A stretch of DNA of 64,000 nt from Nymphaea colorata (Eukaryota > Streptophyta > Magnoliopsida > Nymphaeales > Nymphaeaceae). Each line of letters begins with the position of its first letter. The first letter of the stretch is position 1. Shown one piece after another: positions 48,701 to 59,926 of the stretch. The translations under genes and the position numbers were made by a program. The notes below the pieces were generated by a model. The model had not been told where the DNA came from, searched no databases, and worked only from the letters and a program-made list of their open reading frames with translations. Where the stretch lies: NCBI RefSeq assembly GCF_008831285.2, contig NC_045146.1, forward strand, positions 13,655,289 through 13,719,288, given 5' to 3'.

Positions 48701-49191
48701 TTCTTAATATGACAAGATATCCAGTTAGTAGTTATTCCAAATACCAGAACCAAAAAGGATCATAGTGGCACAGACCTTCATTACTATTAGCTGTTGAAGT
48801 AATATTCTGTGATACCAATCGTGCTTCATCCCCATCAGAATTTCTGCTAGTGTTAGCGGCCCTTGGTTCCGATCTAGATGTTGCATTAACAGCAGGCTTT
48901 TGAGGCAATCCAACTGAACTTGTGAAACAAAAATGAACAAATTTTAGTACTAAATTGTGTTTTCAGAATATTGCCTTTTCGATAATATGTTGAAAACAAA
49001 TTGAAGAAAAGAAGGATCCTCGTACAAGACTCAGGGATAATTGCAGACGACCATGCAGGAAGTTTTCTTCGGTCTGTTTGACCAACGGTTTCATTGTCAC
49101 TATCAGACAATGTAAGATCCACAACATCCATGAAGTTGAAACTGAACTTTCTTGGGACAGCTTTGATGAGAACTCCAATGTGATTCATCAT
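36892..49191 (-). CDS. FRG1: SNF2-family ATPase with embedded RING finger (FRG1/CHR27-CHR28 type)
   Basis: Coding exons in transcript order: 49191-49026, 48913-48776, 48656-47971, 44819-44748, 44665-44588, 44502-43602, 43000-42870, 41837-41622, 38791-38204, 38091-37882 and 36996-36892. All junctions are GT-AG and in phase, giving 1096 residues. Motif I is DDQGLGKT (GLGKT 381-385), followed by [16 protein letters not shown] at 591-594 and [11 protein letters not shown]3HC4 RING (C792, C795, C807, H809, C812, C815, C827, C832) is inserted before the second helicase lobe, with [22 protein letters not shown] and [11 protein letters not shown] (about 1029-1039). It ends [10 protein letters not shown]. 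This is the FRG/Rad16-Uls1 layout. FRG proteins are reported to act in RNA-directed DNA methylation in Arabidopsis. [10 protein letters not shown] at 23-32 looks like a SUMO-interaction motif. Met21 is an alternative start. The exon 44502-43602 carries a Lys-rich insert between motifs Ia and II. Confidence 0.95.
39531..39719. repeat. 94-bp tandem duplication in an SNF2 intron
   Basis: A unit starting GTTCAAAATAAAAAGATTC and ending AATGACAGAAT occurs twice (39531-39624 and 39625-39719), with one length difference in an A run and one substitution. It is recent and lies in the 2.8-kb intron that separates the two halves of the RING. Confidence 0.92.
44703..44746. repeat. (AT)n-(GA)n microsatellite abutting an SNF2 exon
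   Basis: An AT run followed by a GA run ends at the donor of exon 44819-44748: on the sense strand the intron begins GTCTCTCTC, so length variation lies directly next to the 5' splice site in an 82-bp intron. Confidence 0.85.
45316..45713. repeat. 155-bp tandem duplication followed by long (CATA)n/(TA)n
   Basis: A 155-base unit starting AAGGCACTGATCGAATTTCA is repeated head to tail (45316-45470 and 45471-45625) with a single C/T difference seen. It is followed by (CATA)n and about 50 bases of (TA)n to 45713. All of it lies in the 3.2-kb SNF2 intron. Confidence 0.95.
46630..47065. mobile_element. hAT-type MITE, 436 bp, with perfect 8-bp target duplication
   Basis: The left end reads TAAAGATGTCAATAT; the right end on the opposite strand reads AAGGGATGTCAATGG. 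The inner sequence repeats GGATCGGAT/ATCCGATT and TTCGGAT words. The element is flanked on both sides by CACAAACA (46622-46629 and 47066-47073), an exact 8-bp duplication as made by hAT transposases. No transposase is encoded. It lies in an SNF2 intron. Confidence 0.9.
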
Positions 49192-50340
49192 TCTGCAAAT
49201 GGTGATTGTAAAACTGCTAGAGGTTAGACTCAATTATTTCAAATTAAAAACAAAAATTATCTAGATGCTAATAAGCTCACACTAAATCATCCACTCACCG
49301 AGATCAAGCAGCAAGATCATGCTTAAGTCCGGTATGCCAGTACTGCTGAGATTCTTAAATTTGTGGGGCATAAACATTTAATCAACTACATGAAGTGATG
49401 AAAAACTATTTGAAGAACCTCTGCAAGAAGAAAATCATATCCTGGCATCTAGGTTGGCTACATATGACAAAGTTGAAAACCTGCAGCATGGCACGAAAAA
49501 TCAATGAAGTACAAAGGTTTCATGATTCCAAATACTTAACTTTTGTGAAACAGTAGGAACAAACACCAGAATTAGCCAAGATATTGTGACCTTTTTCCAA
49601 ATATATGTAAAAGCAACATATAAAAAAAAAAAAAAACTTTTGGGTCTGAAGACGGAATTCCAGGACACATAGGTGGCATGCCAATCATGTCATACCTTGT
49701 TGTACCTTAAGGCCCCAAAGAATAGGAATTGTTGGATTTGAAACTTTTCGCTTTTTCTTGTGTTTAACACGTTAAAATATTCTCCAGTTCTGTTACTAAA
49801 AAAAACCCAAAATTAGAGGTTTCACTGGTCCTACCCAAACCACTTGTACCTAACAAACACCTGCTTCGGAGACCCGCAAGTACTGGTTAGTTCTAAGACC
49901 CTTGCCAGTTCAAGAAAGTGATTTGATGGTGGGAAACTAAATAATAAAATTGAATCTAATTGAAATAATTCATACTATACACTATCCAAATGTTTATACC
50001 TAGACCCATTCATCTGTAACCATAGGCAAAAATATGGTTTCACTTTTTACCAGCAATGTTTTTGTCAGGTATTACTTGGAAGCTTGTTATTCTCAAGAAA
50101 GTTTCAGGAACTCAAAAAAAAAAGATAGATATAAAAATAATAATAATAAATATGAAATATGAATTTTTAAAACACATATACTGTGAAACTATCATGACAT
50201 CTTGATGAGGAATTAAAATGGGGATATTTTCAGAATAAATAAAAATTCCTTTTCTTCATTTTGTTCTACTTTGGTGATATTATCGTGATATTTTGAAAAT
50301 TATTGCTAATATTTGTGACCATTCCCCAACCGATTGCATA
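47445..50340. repeat. Diverged A-rich repeat pair
   Basis: Segments at about 47,445-47,780 and 50,060-50,340 share an opening pattern (GGCTTGTTCTTCTCGAGGAAA versus AGCTTGTTATTCTCAAGAAAG, then AACTCAAAA) and continue as A-rich tracts. They are probably old copies of one dispersed element. Ends are not clear. Confidence 0.35.
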
Positions 50341-52639
50341 CTAGAACTGTTTATACCCAGCTTGTTATATATCAAACCTATACAATATCCAATATAGCTG
50401 ATCTACTAAATACAAGTCCATTTATAGTGATCAAATGCTTTTCAAAAAATGGGTGTCTTTCCTGTGCAAATTGATTTGAATAAGAAATGTAGATGTCCAT
50501 AATTTGAATGAGATATCACATATGTAATTATGTATATCAATGCATTTTTTTCTAAAAGTTTTATAAAAAAAACACCTAAAAATACCCACTTTTCACAAAA
50601 AAATCAACTTCATGGCAAATTTGTCACTATATGCACACACATGCAAAACCGACTTGGATTGAACATATAATCAATAGAAATCAGCTTTCAATTTAGCATA
50701 TATTTGAAGTCAATGGAAAAATGGGTCCACTAGAGACGCAATCTGTAACTTGGACCCATTAATTTTGGTACGACTGGGCCCATTAAGCCATTTACAATCG
50801 ATGTTGATAGCTGAATTTCTTACATCCCTAACTTGTTAAACCCACATGTAATCTAGGTTAAACAGTCAATTTGAAATTAGATTGGGTATTAATCTCAATT
50901 TCAGACCCTAATAAAATGAATGGCATATGATCATAACTGAACTGACCTACTTACCTTACCCAGCATTTATTTAAGTCTAACATTACATATCAGCATCCGG
51001 ATCATGTAATTTCAACGCTATAAGAATGCTTTCTGAATCAAATGGCTATATCCAAGTACCCTCACCCTAATCTACTAGATCTTGCTTCTTTGCATGTTGG
51101 GGTAAGGGAGATACCATGTAGCCAATGCTAAAAGTATCCAGGTTTGTTGAACTCATAACTTCCTTAACTTGAAGGTCTTTGTTAAGGTGATTCCTTAGCA
51201 GGTCTGAGAATCACCGTTTGGAGTAACACTAAAAGCATAACAGAGTTCAACTGCATCTCATCAATTAAAATCTACTTTGGGAGCATTATTTACGAGCATC
51301 TTACTTGTTGTTCTAATAAGACATGCACAAGCTGAGAAGTTCATAAATAACTTCAAATCCACCAAGGAAAAAGGTCAGCCCAAATCATGAACTTAGACAT
51401 TGAAAATGTGTGTGCTGAATGCAAGTGTTCCATCAATGGGCTCCCATAAGCTCAATTTATTTGCAGCCTTAAGAAATCACAATCACAATAGGAAATTAAT
51501 TAGGACAAAAGAAACTGCTCAGCAATGTCATGTTGAACTTTCAGCTTTGAGGTCCTAACTCCTAAGTTTAATTTTATAATAAATGTCAGTTTTTTTTCAA
51601 AATTTTATTAAAAGGAATAAAACAACTTAAAATACCTACATCTTGTCACGATAAATTCAATTCACTACATGCACACACACACACACACAAACTCGATATG
51701 GATTCAACCTGTAACCAGTTGGAATGCTTAATTTGGCATATATTGAAACCCATTAAAACATTGTCTCAGTTTGTTTCTTACTCAATCTAGTCAGAGTTTT
51801 AACTAAGAAAGAGAGTTACAATGGGCAAAGCTACCCTAACTCAACTTCCTCAACTGGTGATTTGTGCACCTATTAAGACCTGCCATGCCTAGCATGACCC
51901 AGTCTCCACAATTGGAGATCTCTCACATTTGGAAGATGCAATACATTTCTTTATCTGGTGAACAAACCTCTACCCTTTTCTGAAACCTTATTTGGACCAA
52001 GTTCATATCAATAGTCAAAATCTAGTTTTTTTTTGTTTCTTAATGTAAATCTATGTGCAGTTGAAAGTTGAAACAGTTATCAATATTTCTTTCATTCCTT
52101 TGGATATGGATACCTATTTTTTCATGAATCAGTGTCGATTTAGCCAGACCAATAGGTTAGCACAGCAGGTTTTGGTAGGGCCAGAAATCCCCATATTAAG
52201 GAGATCGAGCCCAATTGTCACTGGCCCTTCTCTCCCTCTTGGCACATAGATACATGGGAAAAATATGGTAAATTTTTAAAAATTTAAAATAACTAAAAAT
52301 GGGGGGAAAATAAAATAGTGAGAAACTAATAAACAAACATCAAAAAATAAGTAATTTGCAACAAAGAAAAAACAGAAAATGAAAAAAAAACTCTTTGGCA
52401 TTAAAAAACATGAAAAAAATGAAAAAAGCAAAAAAGCGCAAAAAAAAATTGCGTAAAAATGTGCTTTTTCGTTTTCAATGTCTTTTTTAGTTTTAAACGG
52501 CAATTAAATTTTTCGTATTTTTTTTTTAAATGCATTTTCTGTTACACGTAGCACTTTATGAACCATCAATCAAGTCGATTGGACAACTTATTAATCACCA
52601 CCCTACATAGTCCTCATATTATTTACTCCACATATTCAA

Positions 52640-52701
<62 letters not shown>

Positions 52702-54672
52702 TCAACACACATGCACACACACACATATATATAAAACTTTGCCTGTGTGTTTGAGGAAGGGGGGCATATACTAAACTACTCCCAAAATGGGAATGAAATT
52801 TCAAATTTTCAAGCCTCTTTCCCTCCTTAACATCCCACCAATATTAGGGTGGAAAGCATAATTGTGAAAGGAGAAAAGAAGGGTTGGAGAGATCAGTCCA
52901 AAATGGGAGCGCTTTAACACATTTCCCCATATAATATATATATATATATTCATTGCCACAAATATCATTTTCAGGTATTAAATGGCGAGGTTTTCTCAGG
53001 TATAATAAGGCAAAGTTGTTTTTTTGGAGAAAATACTGGAAAATCTCAGCAAATTTTTAAAAAGTTAAAACAGGAAATATCATAAAAATAACATGTGAGG
53101 ATTGTAAGAACAAAAATCTGATAACTAAAAAAAATGTAAAATGCGTAAAAAAAACGCAAACAATGGAAAAAAACGGAAAAGAAACACAAAAAATGAAAAA
53201 TGAGGAAAAACGAGTTTTTTTTTTTACTTTTTTTCATTTTGGTGGTTTTTTCCCATTTTTTGACTGACCTGTTTTTAACGTTTTTTTCACATTTTTTTCA
53301 AACAAAATATGCTTTCTAGACAATGATATATATACACACGCGATACTTAATTAATATAAGGGAACACACGTAAAGTTAGTTTTTCAAAATGAAATTAGAA
53401 GTTCTCGTTCACATTTTCCAAAATCACAATGTTATTCGTGGCAGCTTGTGAACCATCGATTAAGTTGATCAGACAATGCATAATTAATCCAGATACTCCT
53501 CATATTTACTCGGTCACAACCAGTCCCATATGGAACTCAATTTTCCAACCATTCTTTTTCCTTCCACTCTGCATTTTTCTTTCACCTTTTTACTCTTTCT
53601 GCGTTTTTCTGTTTCAGACCCATTCTAAGGAAGCAAAGAAACTTCAAAATCCAATCCCTGTTTTTACCGTATATTTATATTACCCCAACTATCAATGGTG
53701 GTATGCATTTGGGTCTCATGAAATTGCTACAAATAAGGTAGCTTCCTGGATATTGCTTACTATGATTTATTTGTTATTTCATGTATTAAGGTCGAGTCTA
53801 GCACGCTTTGTGAGTTATTTTTAAACACTCTCATATTCATTACTTGCGAACCTCTGAATTTTCGCGGCCAATTTTGGTTTTGTTAACTGAATGTTTGTTT
53901 GGCGGGAACAAGAGTTTATTTGTTCTTTCTTCCCTCAAGTGGCCAAGATTGTGGCCGCGGTAGTCTACATCATTGCCTTTGCCAGAAATCAGTGCCAGTT
54001 TAGTCACGAAGCTGTTCGACCAAATAACGTAGGTGGAGCCCCGTCCAACTTCAATTAGTGAGCAAAATGGATCCCGATTTTGTCCATCAGCAGACGGTCG
54101 TTCTTCCAGCCAATCTATCCATTTAAACGGTTCAAGAACAATTTCCTCTCGTTGCCCTCCTATGGTGTTTCTGTGAGCTACCAGACAGACTTGGCATGTA
54201 TTCGTGTTAGTTCAACAGATTGAGAAAGAGAAGGAGAGATGCCAGTTATTCCACTTTTCGTCAAGCCGTGTTACTTTCACCAAAGGCGATAACCCTAAAA
54301 TTAAGTAACGGGGAAATCAAGAGGAAAGCAATAATCGATACAATCCACTTTCCAACCGCACGGTCGACAACTAGGCATCAAGAAAGGAACATCAAATTGC
54401 CCATAAACAACGAATCGCGTAAATTCCCGAAACCAGCAATCGCTTAGACGAAATGTAGAAGCGAAAAGCAAGCTCCAATGAGAAAGCAAAGGAAATCACG
54501 GGGAAAGAACCAAAGCATGGACCCAGATCTTCTTCGCTTGAGAACGACGGCAGAATGATCTCTCCTTCGATGTGCGACTCGAGAACTCCTCTCGCTCGAT
54601 TAAAGAAACACCCAATAACAAAATAACAAGTGGCGGGAAAAGCCCTAGCGAGAGAGGGGAGACGGATATTAC
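49193..54672 (-). other. Long leader intron of the SNF2 gene
   Basis: TTTGCAG just before 49192 is a strong acceptor immediately ahead of the first start codon. The matching donor GTAATATCC lies at 54672 at the end of a GC-rich leader exon. The intron is thus about 5.5 kb, filled with AT-rich repeats and no supported gene. Confidence 0.55.
52255..53520. repeat. Two diverged copies of an A-rich/T-rich repeat
   Basis: Copies at about 52,255-52,630 and 53,030-53,515 each run from an A-rich half (words like AAAAAACGCAAAA) into a T-rich half, then share GTGAACCATC(G/A)AT(T/C)AAGT, CAACTTATTAATC-like and CTCCTCATATTTACTC-like sequence. A (TA)n/(CA)n tract lies at 52,642-52,724 just after the first copy. 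They lie in the long leader intron of the SNF2 gene. Each copy can fold back on itself. Confidence 0.6.
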
Positions 54673-54850
54673 CAAATGTTCGAGATGAACCGCCGGCTCG
54701 AACGTCGACCGCCACCGCCCGACGCGCGGATGAAGCAGAAGAGAAGGGAGGAACAGGAAGTTAACCGTAATCAAGAAGCCGCCGAAACGGATGGTTTCCG
54801 CCACTGGAGCGCCCTCGACTCTCAATTCAATTAGCAGGCGGTCCAAGAAA
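54673..54850 (-). promoter_or_regulatory. Leader exon of the SNF2 gene
   Basis: A GC-rich exon-like stretch ends CATTTG before GTAATATCCG. An ATG at 54846 (MDRLLIELRVEG) stays open across it for exactly 58 codons, then runs out of frame with the main ORF after splicing and stops inside exon 2 of the transcript. It would therefore act as an upstream ORF if the transcript starts above 54,846. Confidence 0.45.
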
Positions 54851-54872
54851 CACGACCCCGCGCAACCGAGTT

Positions 54873-54882
54873 TTTATAAATC
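54873..54882 (-). promoter_or_regulatory. TATA box of the SNF2 gene
   Basis: On the minus strand GATTTATAAAAACTCGG lies about 30 bases upstream of the GC-rich leader exon, at a normal TATA distance for a start near 54,845. Confidence 0.55.
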
Positions 54883-54889
54883 TCTTGGA

Positions 54890-56086
54890 TGGCTCTCGCT
54901 TCCCTCCCCGCCTTTTTTCTGTGCTCTTAGACCCAATGATCTTCCACTGCCGTTGCTCTTACCAAAATTGTATCCACTGCTTTACACGTTCAATGTTTGG
55001 GATGGATGGCATCAACTCTCGGCAGTTGACAATAAAAACCAAATAAAACCGATTACCATATCAAGATATTCGAAAAGGATACCCTCATGTTGCATTTAGT
55101 GAATGTGATTAATATTTAATGATAATGTCGACAAATTGATTACTTACATGAGACAAAACGACAAGCTTTTCTTCACCAATTTACGTGGTTTTAACTTATT
55201 GGCTTTATGATTCTGCAGGTTCCATGCTGAAATTCATCTTTTGACTGCTCTAGCCACAGCTTGCGTATCGCCACTGCTGAGTTGAATTGGAGTTATATCA
55301 AATTAGTTGAGAAATGTTCGTAACCTTTGGTTTTATTTTACTTGGAGTACTGTTTTGGGTTGTTTTATGTAAAAGCTAGAGAAGAATCTTTTAATCAATT
55401 CATGAGCCGGTATGATATTGAAAGATGACACTCTAAACCAGGTTTTTTGTGGCAATACAGATTTTTGCCGCTAAAACTAAGGGTTATCTTCTTTATCCTA
55501 ATGAAACTACTACCTTTTTTTGCGTAAACTTTTTTTTTTTTCTTATGTGAACATCTAGAAAAATGAACTAAGTGGCGCTTTTGAAATTAAAATATTTTAT
55601 CCAGAATAAAATACCCAAAATTGGTACTTAGAGTGAGTATTTTGTCCGTTTCTTGTTAATCCACCGTAAAGTAAACATGGACATTGAATGTTAATAATTT
55701 TGCATTAAAGCAATAAAATCAAAGTAATTTTAATCGATTTAATTGATCAAACAATCGTCAAACACCTCACGAGAAGTCTAGTACATCTACCACTTAGGCA
55801 GTTTAAGATCTAACGTATGAAAACGTGTAAAAGTACTCGCATTGATTGTGCATTGTGTTGATGTCATATGTCCCATTGAACTATTGAAGTATGCACGAGA
55901 ATAAAAATGAGCGGCTAAGTGTAATAAACGAAATATTCAGCTTATCTATGTAAAATGAGGAAGTCAAGGTTAATTTCGATGAAACGTTTTACCGCGGAAT
56001 GGCGATGAGGATTGACTCTTCTCCCTCACATCCTTTCTCCGGCATCCGGTCATCCGCGGGGGAAAGGAAGACAGAGATAGAGAGAG
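54890..56086. promoter_or_regulatory. Divergent promoter region between the SNF2 and LIFEGUARD genes
   Basis: About 1.2 kb separates the SNF2 TATA box from the LIFEGUARD start. The DNA is AT-rich except for the last 110 bases, which are GC-rich with GAGA repeats (leader of the + gene). No additional gene is seen. Confidence 0.45.
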
Positions 56087-59000
56087 ATGTACGGGTTCAC
56101 CAGCGTCGAGAAGGGGGATATCGAGGCCGGGACGCTTTACCCGGGCCTGGGTTATGGCGAGAACGAGCTCAGGTGGGGATTTATCCGCAAGGTCTATGGC
56201 ATCCTGGCTACCCAGATTGTCCTCACCACGCTGGTCTCCGCAGTGGTCGTTCTCCACCCGCCAATCAATGAGACCCTCAAGAACAGTCCCGGTCTGGCGC
56301 TGGGCCTGTCGCTCGTGCCCTTGATCTGTGAGTTATTCGACTGTTTTGACGTGTGTTTGCGGATTTTATATTTGGGCATTTGTTCGTCGATCTTGTTGTA
56401 GAAAAGATCGTTGGTTGTTTTTGGCGGGAGATGTGGTGTAGTTTGACGGTCTTGCGGATCGTTATGTATTTCGATCTTTGATATGTTGTTTTGATGGCTT
56501 ATTTGTTCCATGCATACGCATCCTCTATGTTTGTTTTCCCCTTTACGTCTATTTATCTTGGTTTTTGGTTGTGGTTTGATTATTTTTTGTTTTGATAGAG
56601 AAGGAGATTTTTTGTTACAGATTTGTGATTGTTACTCTTTAATCTTGAGTTTCCAAGCAATTTGTTTTGTGAGTTGATGTTTGGATTCAATTTTGGTTGG
56701 TAACTGGTAGAATTTTTTGGTTTGAGAAAGGTTTGCTTGTTCTCTTGTATAATTGAAGGTTCTGAGTTTTCATTTCCTTTTTTCAGATTTTGTTAAATAC
56801 TGATAATTAATTTTGGCTATGAAATTTTGTCTTACCCCTTGCGTTAGACGCTGTAAATTCGTTTGGATGTTCTCGACAGTAAACCCAAGCTACAATGAGA
56901 TTGTTATCTTAACTGTCATTGTACTTTGCTGTGCATCCAATGCTCAATTTGCTAGTGGAATGAAAACATCCGCTCATTTTTTGGGGAATAAGGTGATCAA
57001 CGCATTGTGTTCATCCTTCTTATTTATATTCACAATCAACCTGTTCTCTAAATCCGCCATAATATTGAAGATCGTACTTACAGGCTGGTTTATCTCAGAA
57101 GGGGTGCTGGTCTCTCTTGAGTTTTGGTGGTTGCTTCTGCCACTTGGAAGGTTTCGGCCTGCAACTAAAACTTATCATAAGACAGTTTATGGTGAATTTT
57201 TGAGGCATGTCTAGAACATCCATTCCTAGAATCTTTTGAGGATTTGGGCAGAACGATCTTGGTTATTTTGCTTTTAGGGAACACCTCAAGGACAAAATGT
57301 TTTTAGTGAACACTGTTTGTGGCTGGAAAAGTTGGACTGTATTGGTTATGGATAAGTACGTGGAATTGAAGTGAGCTAATAGTTTTCTTTGTTTGTTGGG
57401 TTGGTATTCAGAAGTCCTGTTTAAGGGAGCTTTAGGGATGAATAACTTAGAATTGTCCTCTATCATCTGTCATCGTTGAGGACTTGTGCATATTGGTGGT
57501 ACAGACAGTAGGGCCTCGTATTTTTCTTCTGTTCTCATGGATAAATAAGAAGAAATCTTATTTTCCTATGATGGTACGTCATCATGGATAAATAAAGAAA
57601 AAATTTCTTTTTCTATGTTTTGGTATTAGTGTCCAAGGAGCTCCTGCTAATTTCTGCAGTGAAATGAGTTTTACACTTATTCTGATATGTAAGGGCACCC
57701 TTTGTAGACCTTCATGTATTTGCGTGACTAAAGATTTTAAAAATTTTGCTTCTTCTTCACGAATTCCTAGGAAATTAGGTGCTTTCTGAAAGTTATTTAT
57801 TTTGCACTCAGACAAGTTAATATAAGTTCAAAGTTCATACATATATTAAGTAGCTGTCAAGTAGACCATGGCTGATCAAATTTTCAAGGAGTGGAGTTCT
57901 CTGCTTTCTTGCAGAGTATATGCTGTGTGTTCTCTTTAAAATTGCTGATACTTAGACTTGGTGTGCAGTGATGGTGCCCATGTATATCTATCAGCAGAAG
58001 CACCCTTTGAATCTTATATTCCTTGGACTGTTCACTGTTTTCTTGAGTCTCTCGGTTGGTGTGGCCTGTGCTAATACTCAAGGTATGCTTTCTCTCTTTA
58101 TTGCACACACACACACATTTCCGCTTTGTTGCTATCATACATCTAGGATCAGATAAAGACATCTACCTTGACAATTGCAGGAGAAATTGTATTGGAAGCA
58201 CTCATTTTAACATCGGCTGTGGTTTCTTCTCTGACTGGCTATACCTTCTGGGCTGCAAGGAAGGGCAAGGACTTCAGCTACCTTGGTCCAGTTCTATTTG
58301 CTGGTCTTATACTTCTAATTGTCACAGGATTCATCCAGGTCAAGCTTCTGATCTCTAAGGCCTAATGGTTCAGCATTTTACTGCTTTTTGTCATATTCTT
58401 TCTCCCGTCTGACATTTCCCATTTTCTTATTCTAGTAATTCTCATTTTAATGTTTTTCTTTATGAAATGGTTGATTTATTTGACAAACTATTTCTGAAAT
58501 ACTGAATCTAGTCCACATTCTCTTGTCTAGTCTGGGGCCGAGAGTAGTTTGGTAGGTAATGGTTCTTTCCCTTGGTTGAAGTTTTGGGTGCATATTCATA
58601 TTTCTTTAGTCTCAAATCAAACTATTCGAAAGTAATTGTATGCAGCATGTACCATGGCGGTTTGCTCACATTGTTAATGATGTAGATTATAGATCCTTGA
58701 TTCACTCTGTGCTATGTTACATGAACACTTCTACAGGCCTTAAGTTTCCATGTATGACTATCCTGGACATCAACATCAATGTTGACATTCTCTGGGCACC
58801 CCTTCAAAGGTTGTGCCAGAAAATGAGGTTCTCTCTTTTCTATCAAATTAGAAAAAAGAGAAGGTTGGCGTTTAAATTCTACCCTTCCTCTCCTTTTGAT
58901 CAGATAACAAATGGAAAGTAGACACACCATTCCCTTTCTTTTAGTTTCACACAACACACACTGGACACAGACATAAACATAATTAGCCATATTTAGTTTT

Positions 59001-59926
59001 CAGACGTTTTAATCTTTGCCATGTGTGGCACCCATATAAAGTGTCCAATGCCATCACTTCTGTCAGCGCCCATGCAGCACAGACAGGGTAATGGTTTTTG
59101 GTTTCTGCTCTGAGTTTGTAAATTGGTCTATTTAGGAAGAAGTGCATGTATCACATCATAGAACTGATTCATAGGGTACAGCAGATATTTTTCAGGCCCT
59201 TGCTGCATAAATTTCTTATTGTAACTGATGGTACGACTTAAAAGGAATGTGTCCTGCTTTGCAGGTTCAACATTGAAAAGTAAAAAAAGTTAGTAACTAT
59301 GCTATCAAGGAATATGGATTTCTTTGTGCTTTAGTTGTTGAAAAACCTCACGTAATTGTTAATTTTCAGATGATATTTCCACAAAATACTAAGCATAACA
59401 ATGCAAATAGTATCGATTGAGTAGCATCTTAGGTTCCCCACAGTCTAATAAGCAGTCCAGAGCTAATGTGGCGTGGCATAAGAAATGAGTTCATCTCATC
59501 TTTAAATTTCACCCAGTTGGATACATGATTCATTGTCTATCTTTGCTTTCTGTATTTCCCTAAAAATAACTCATCCGTATTATGGTTCATAATTTAAGGT
59601 ATTGCACTCTACAACCAAATCTAACACAACCGTTTTAATGCCATTAGCGTCTGAAGAATGAGAGACAAAGGGATGTGAAATCCACTTTTCCCTGACTTTT
59701 GTTTGTTGAGCAGGCATTCTTCCCCCTTGGATCGACTTCGGTTGCAATCTATGGTTTCTTTGGTGCTCTCATTTTCTCGGCCTACATTGTCTATGACACC
59801 GACAACTTGATTAAGCGATTCAACTATGATGAGTACATCTGGGCATCTGTTGTTCTCTACCTTGACATCCTCAACCTGTTTATCTCGCTCCTACAGATCT
59901 TGAGGGGCATGCAGTCTGATGGGTAA
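56087..59926 (+). CDS. LFG: LIFEGUARD-type Bax-inhibitor-1-like membrane protein (TMBIM/LFG)
   Basis: Coding exons 56087-56327, 57969-58082, 58181-58338 and 59714-59926 join in phase (all GT-AG) to 241 residues. The short N-terminus (GDIEAGTLYPGLGYGENELRW) is typical of plant LFG proteins. Seven hydrophobic segments are seen at about 36-56, 70-88, 93-113, 121-141, 152-171, 179-199 and 213-233, the fold of the BI-1/TMBIM superfamily. The signature region GALIFSAYIVYDTDNL and the acidic residue in YLDILNLFISLL (Asp222) correspond to the conserved acidic pair (with Asp199) that gates calcium leak in characterised relatives. Plant LFGs sit in ER or other endomembranes and modulate cell death, stress and susceptibility to mildews. 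The start is supported by family resemblance and a GAGA-rich leader. The first intron is 1.6 kb. No damage is visible. Confidence 0.95.
57541..57625. repeat. Short duplicated segment in LIFEGUARD intron 1
   Basis: GGATAAATAAGAAGAAATCTTA-like sequence is repeated about 50 bases on as GGATAAATAAAGAAAAAAT, each following CATGG. The copies are diverged. Confidence 0.5.

Noticed and set aside
52130-52250. tRNA-like A/B box wording (GGTTAGCACAGCAGG ... GGAGATCGAGCCC)
   Set aside because: Spacing and stems do not form a tRNA, and no SINE tail is visible.
53429-53824. 131-codon plus-strand open stretch rich in Phe/Leu/Tyr
   Set aside because: It lies in the repeat-filled SNF2 leader intron, on the opposite strand, and its T-rich composition mimics membrane protein. 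No homology recognised.
56813-57214. 133-codon plus-strand open stretch in LIFEGUARD intron 1
   Set aside because: Intron DNA between two confidently joined exons; hydrophobic wording from T-rich sequence; no family resemblance.
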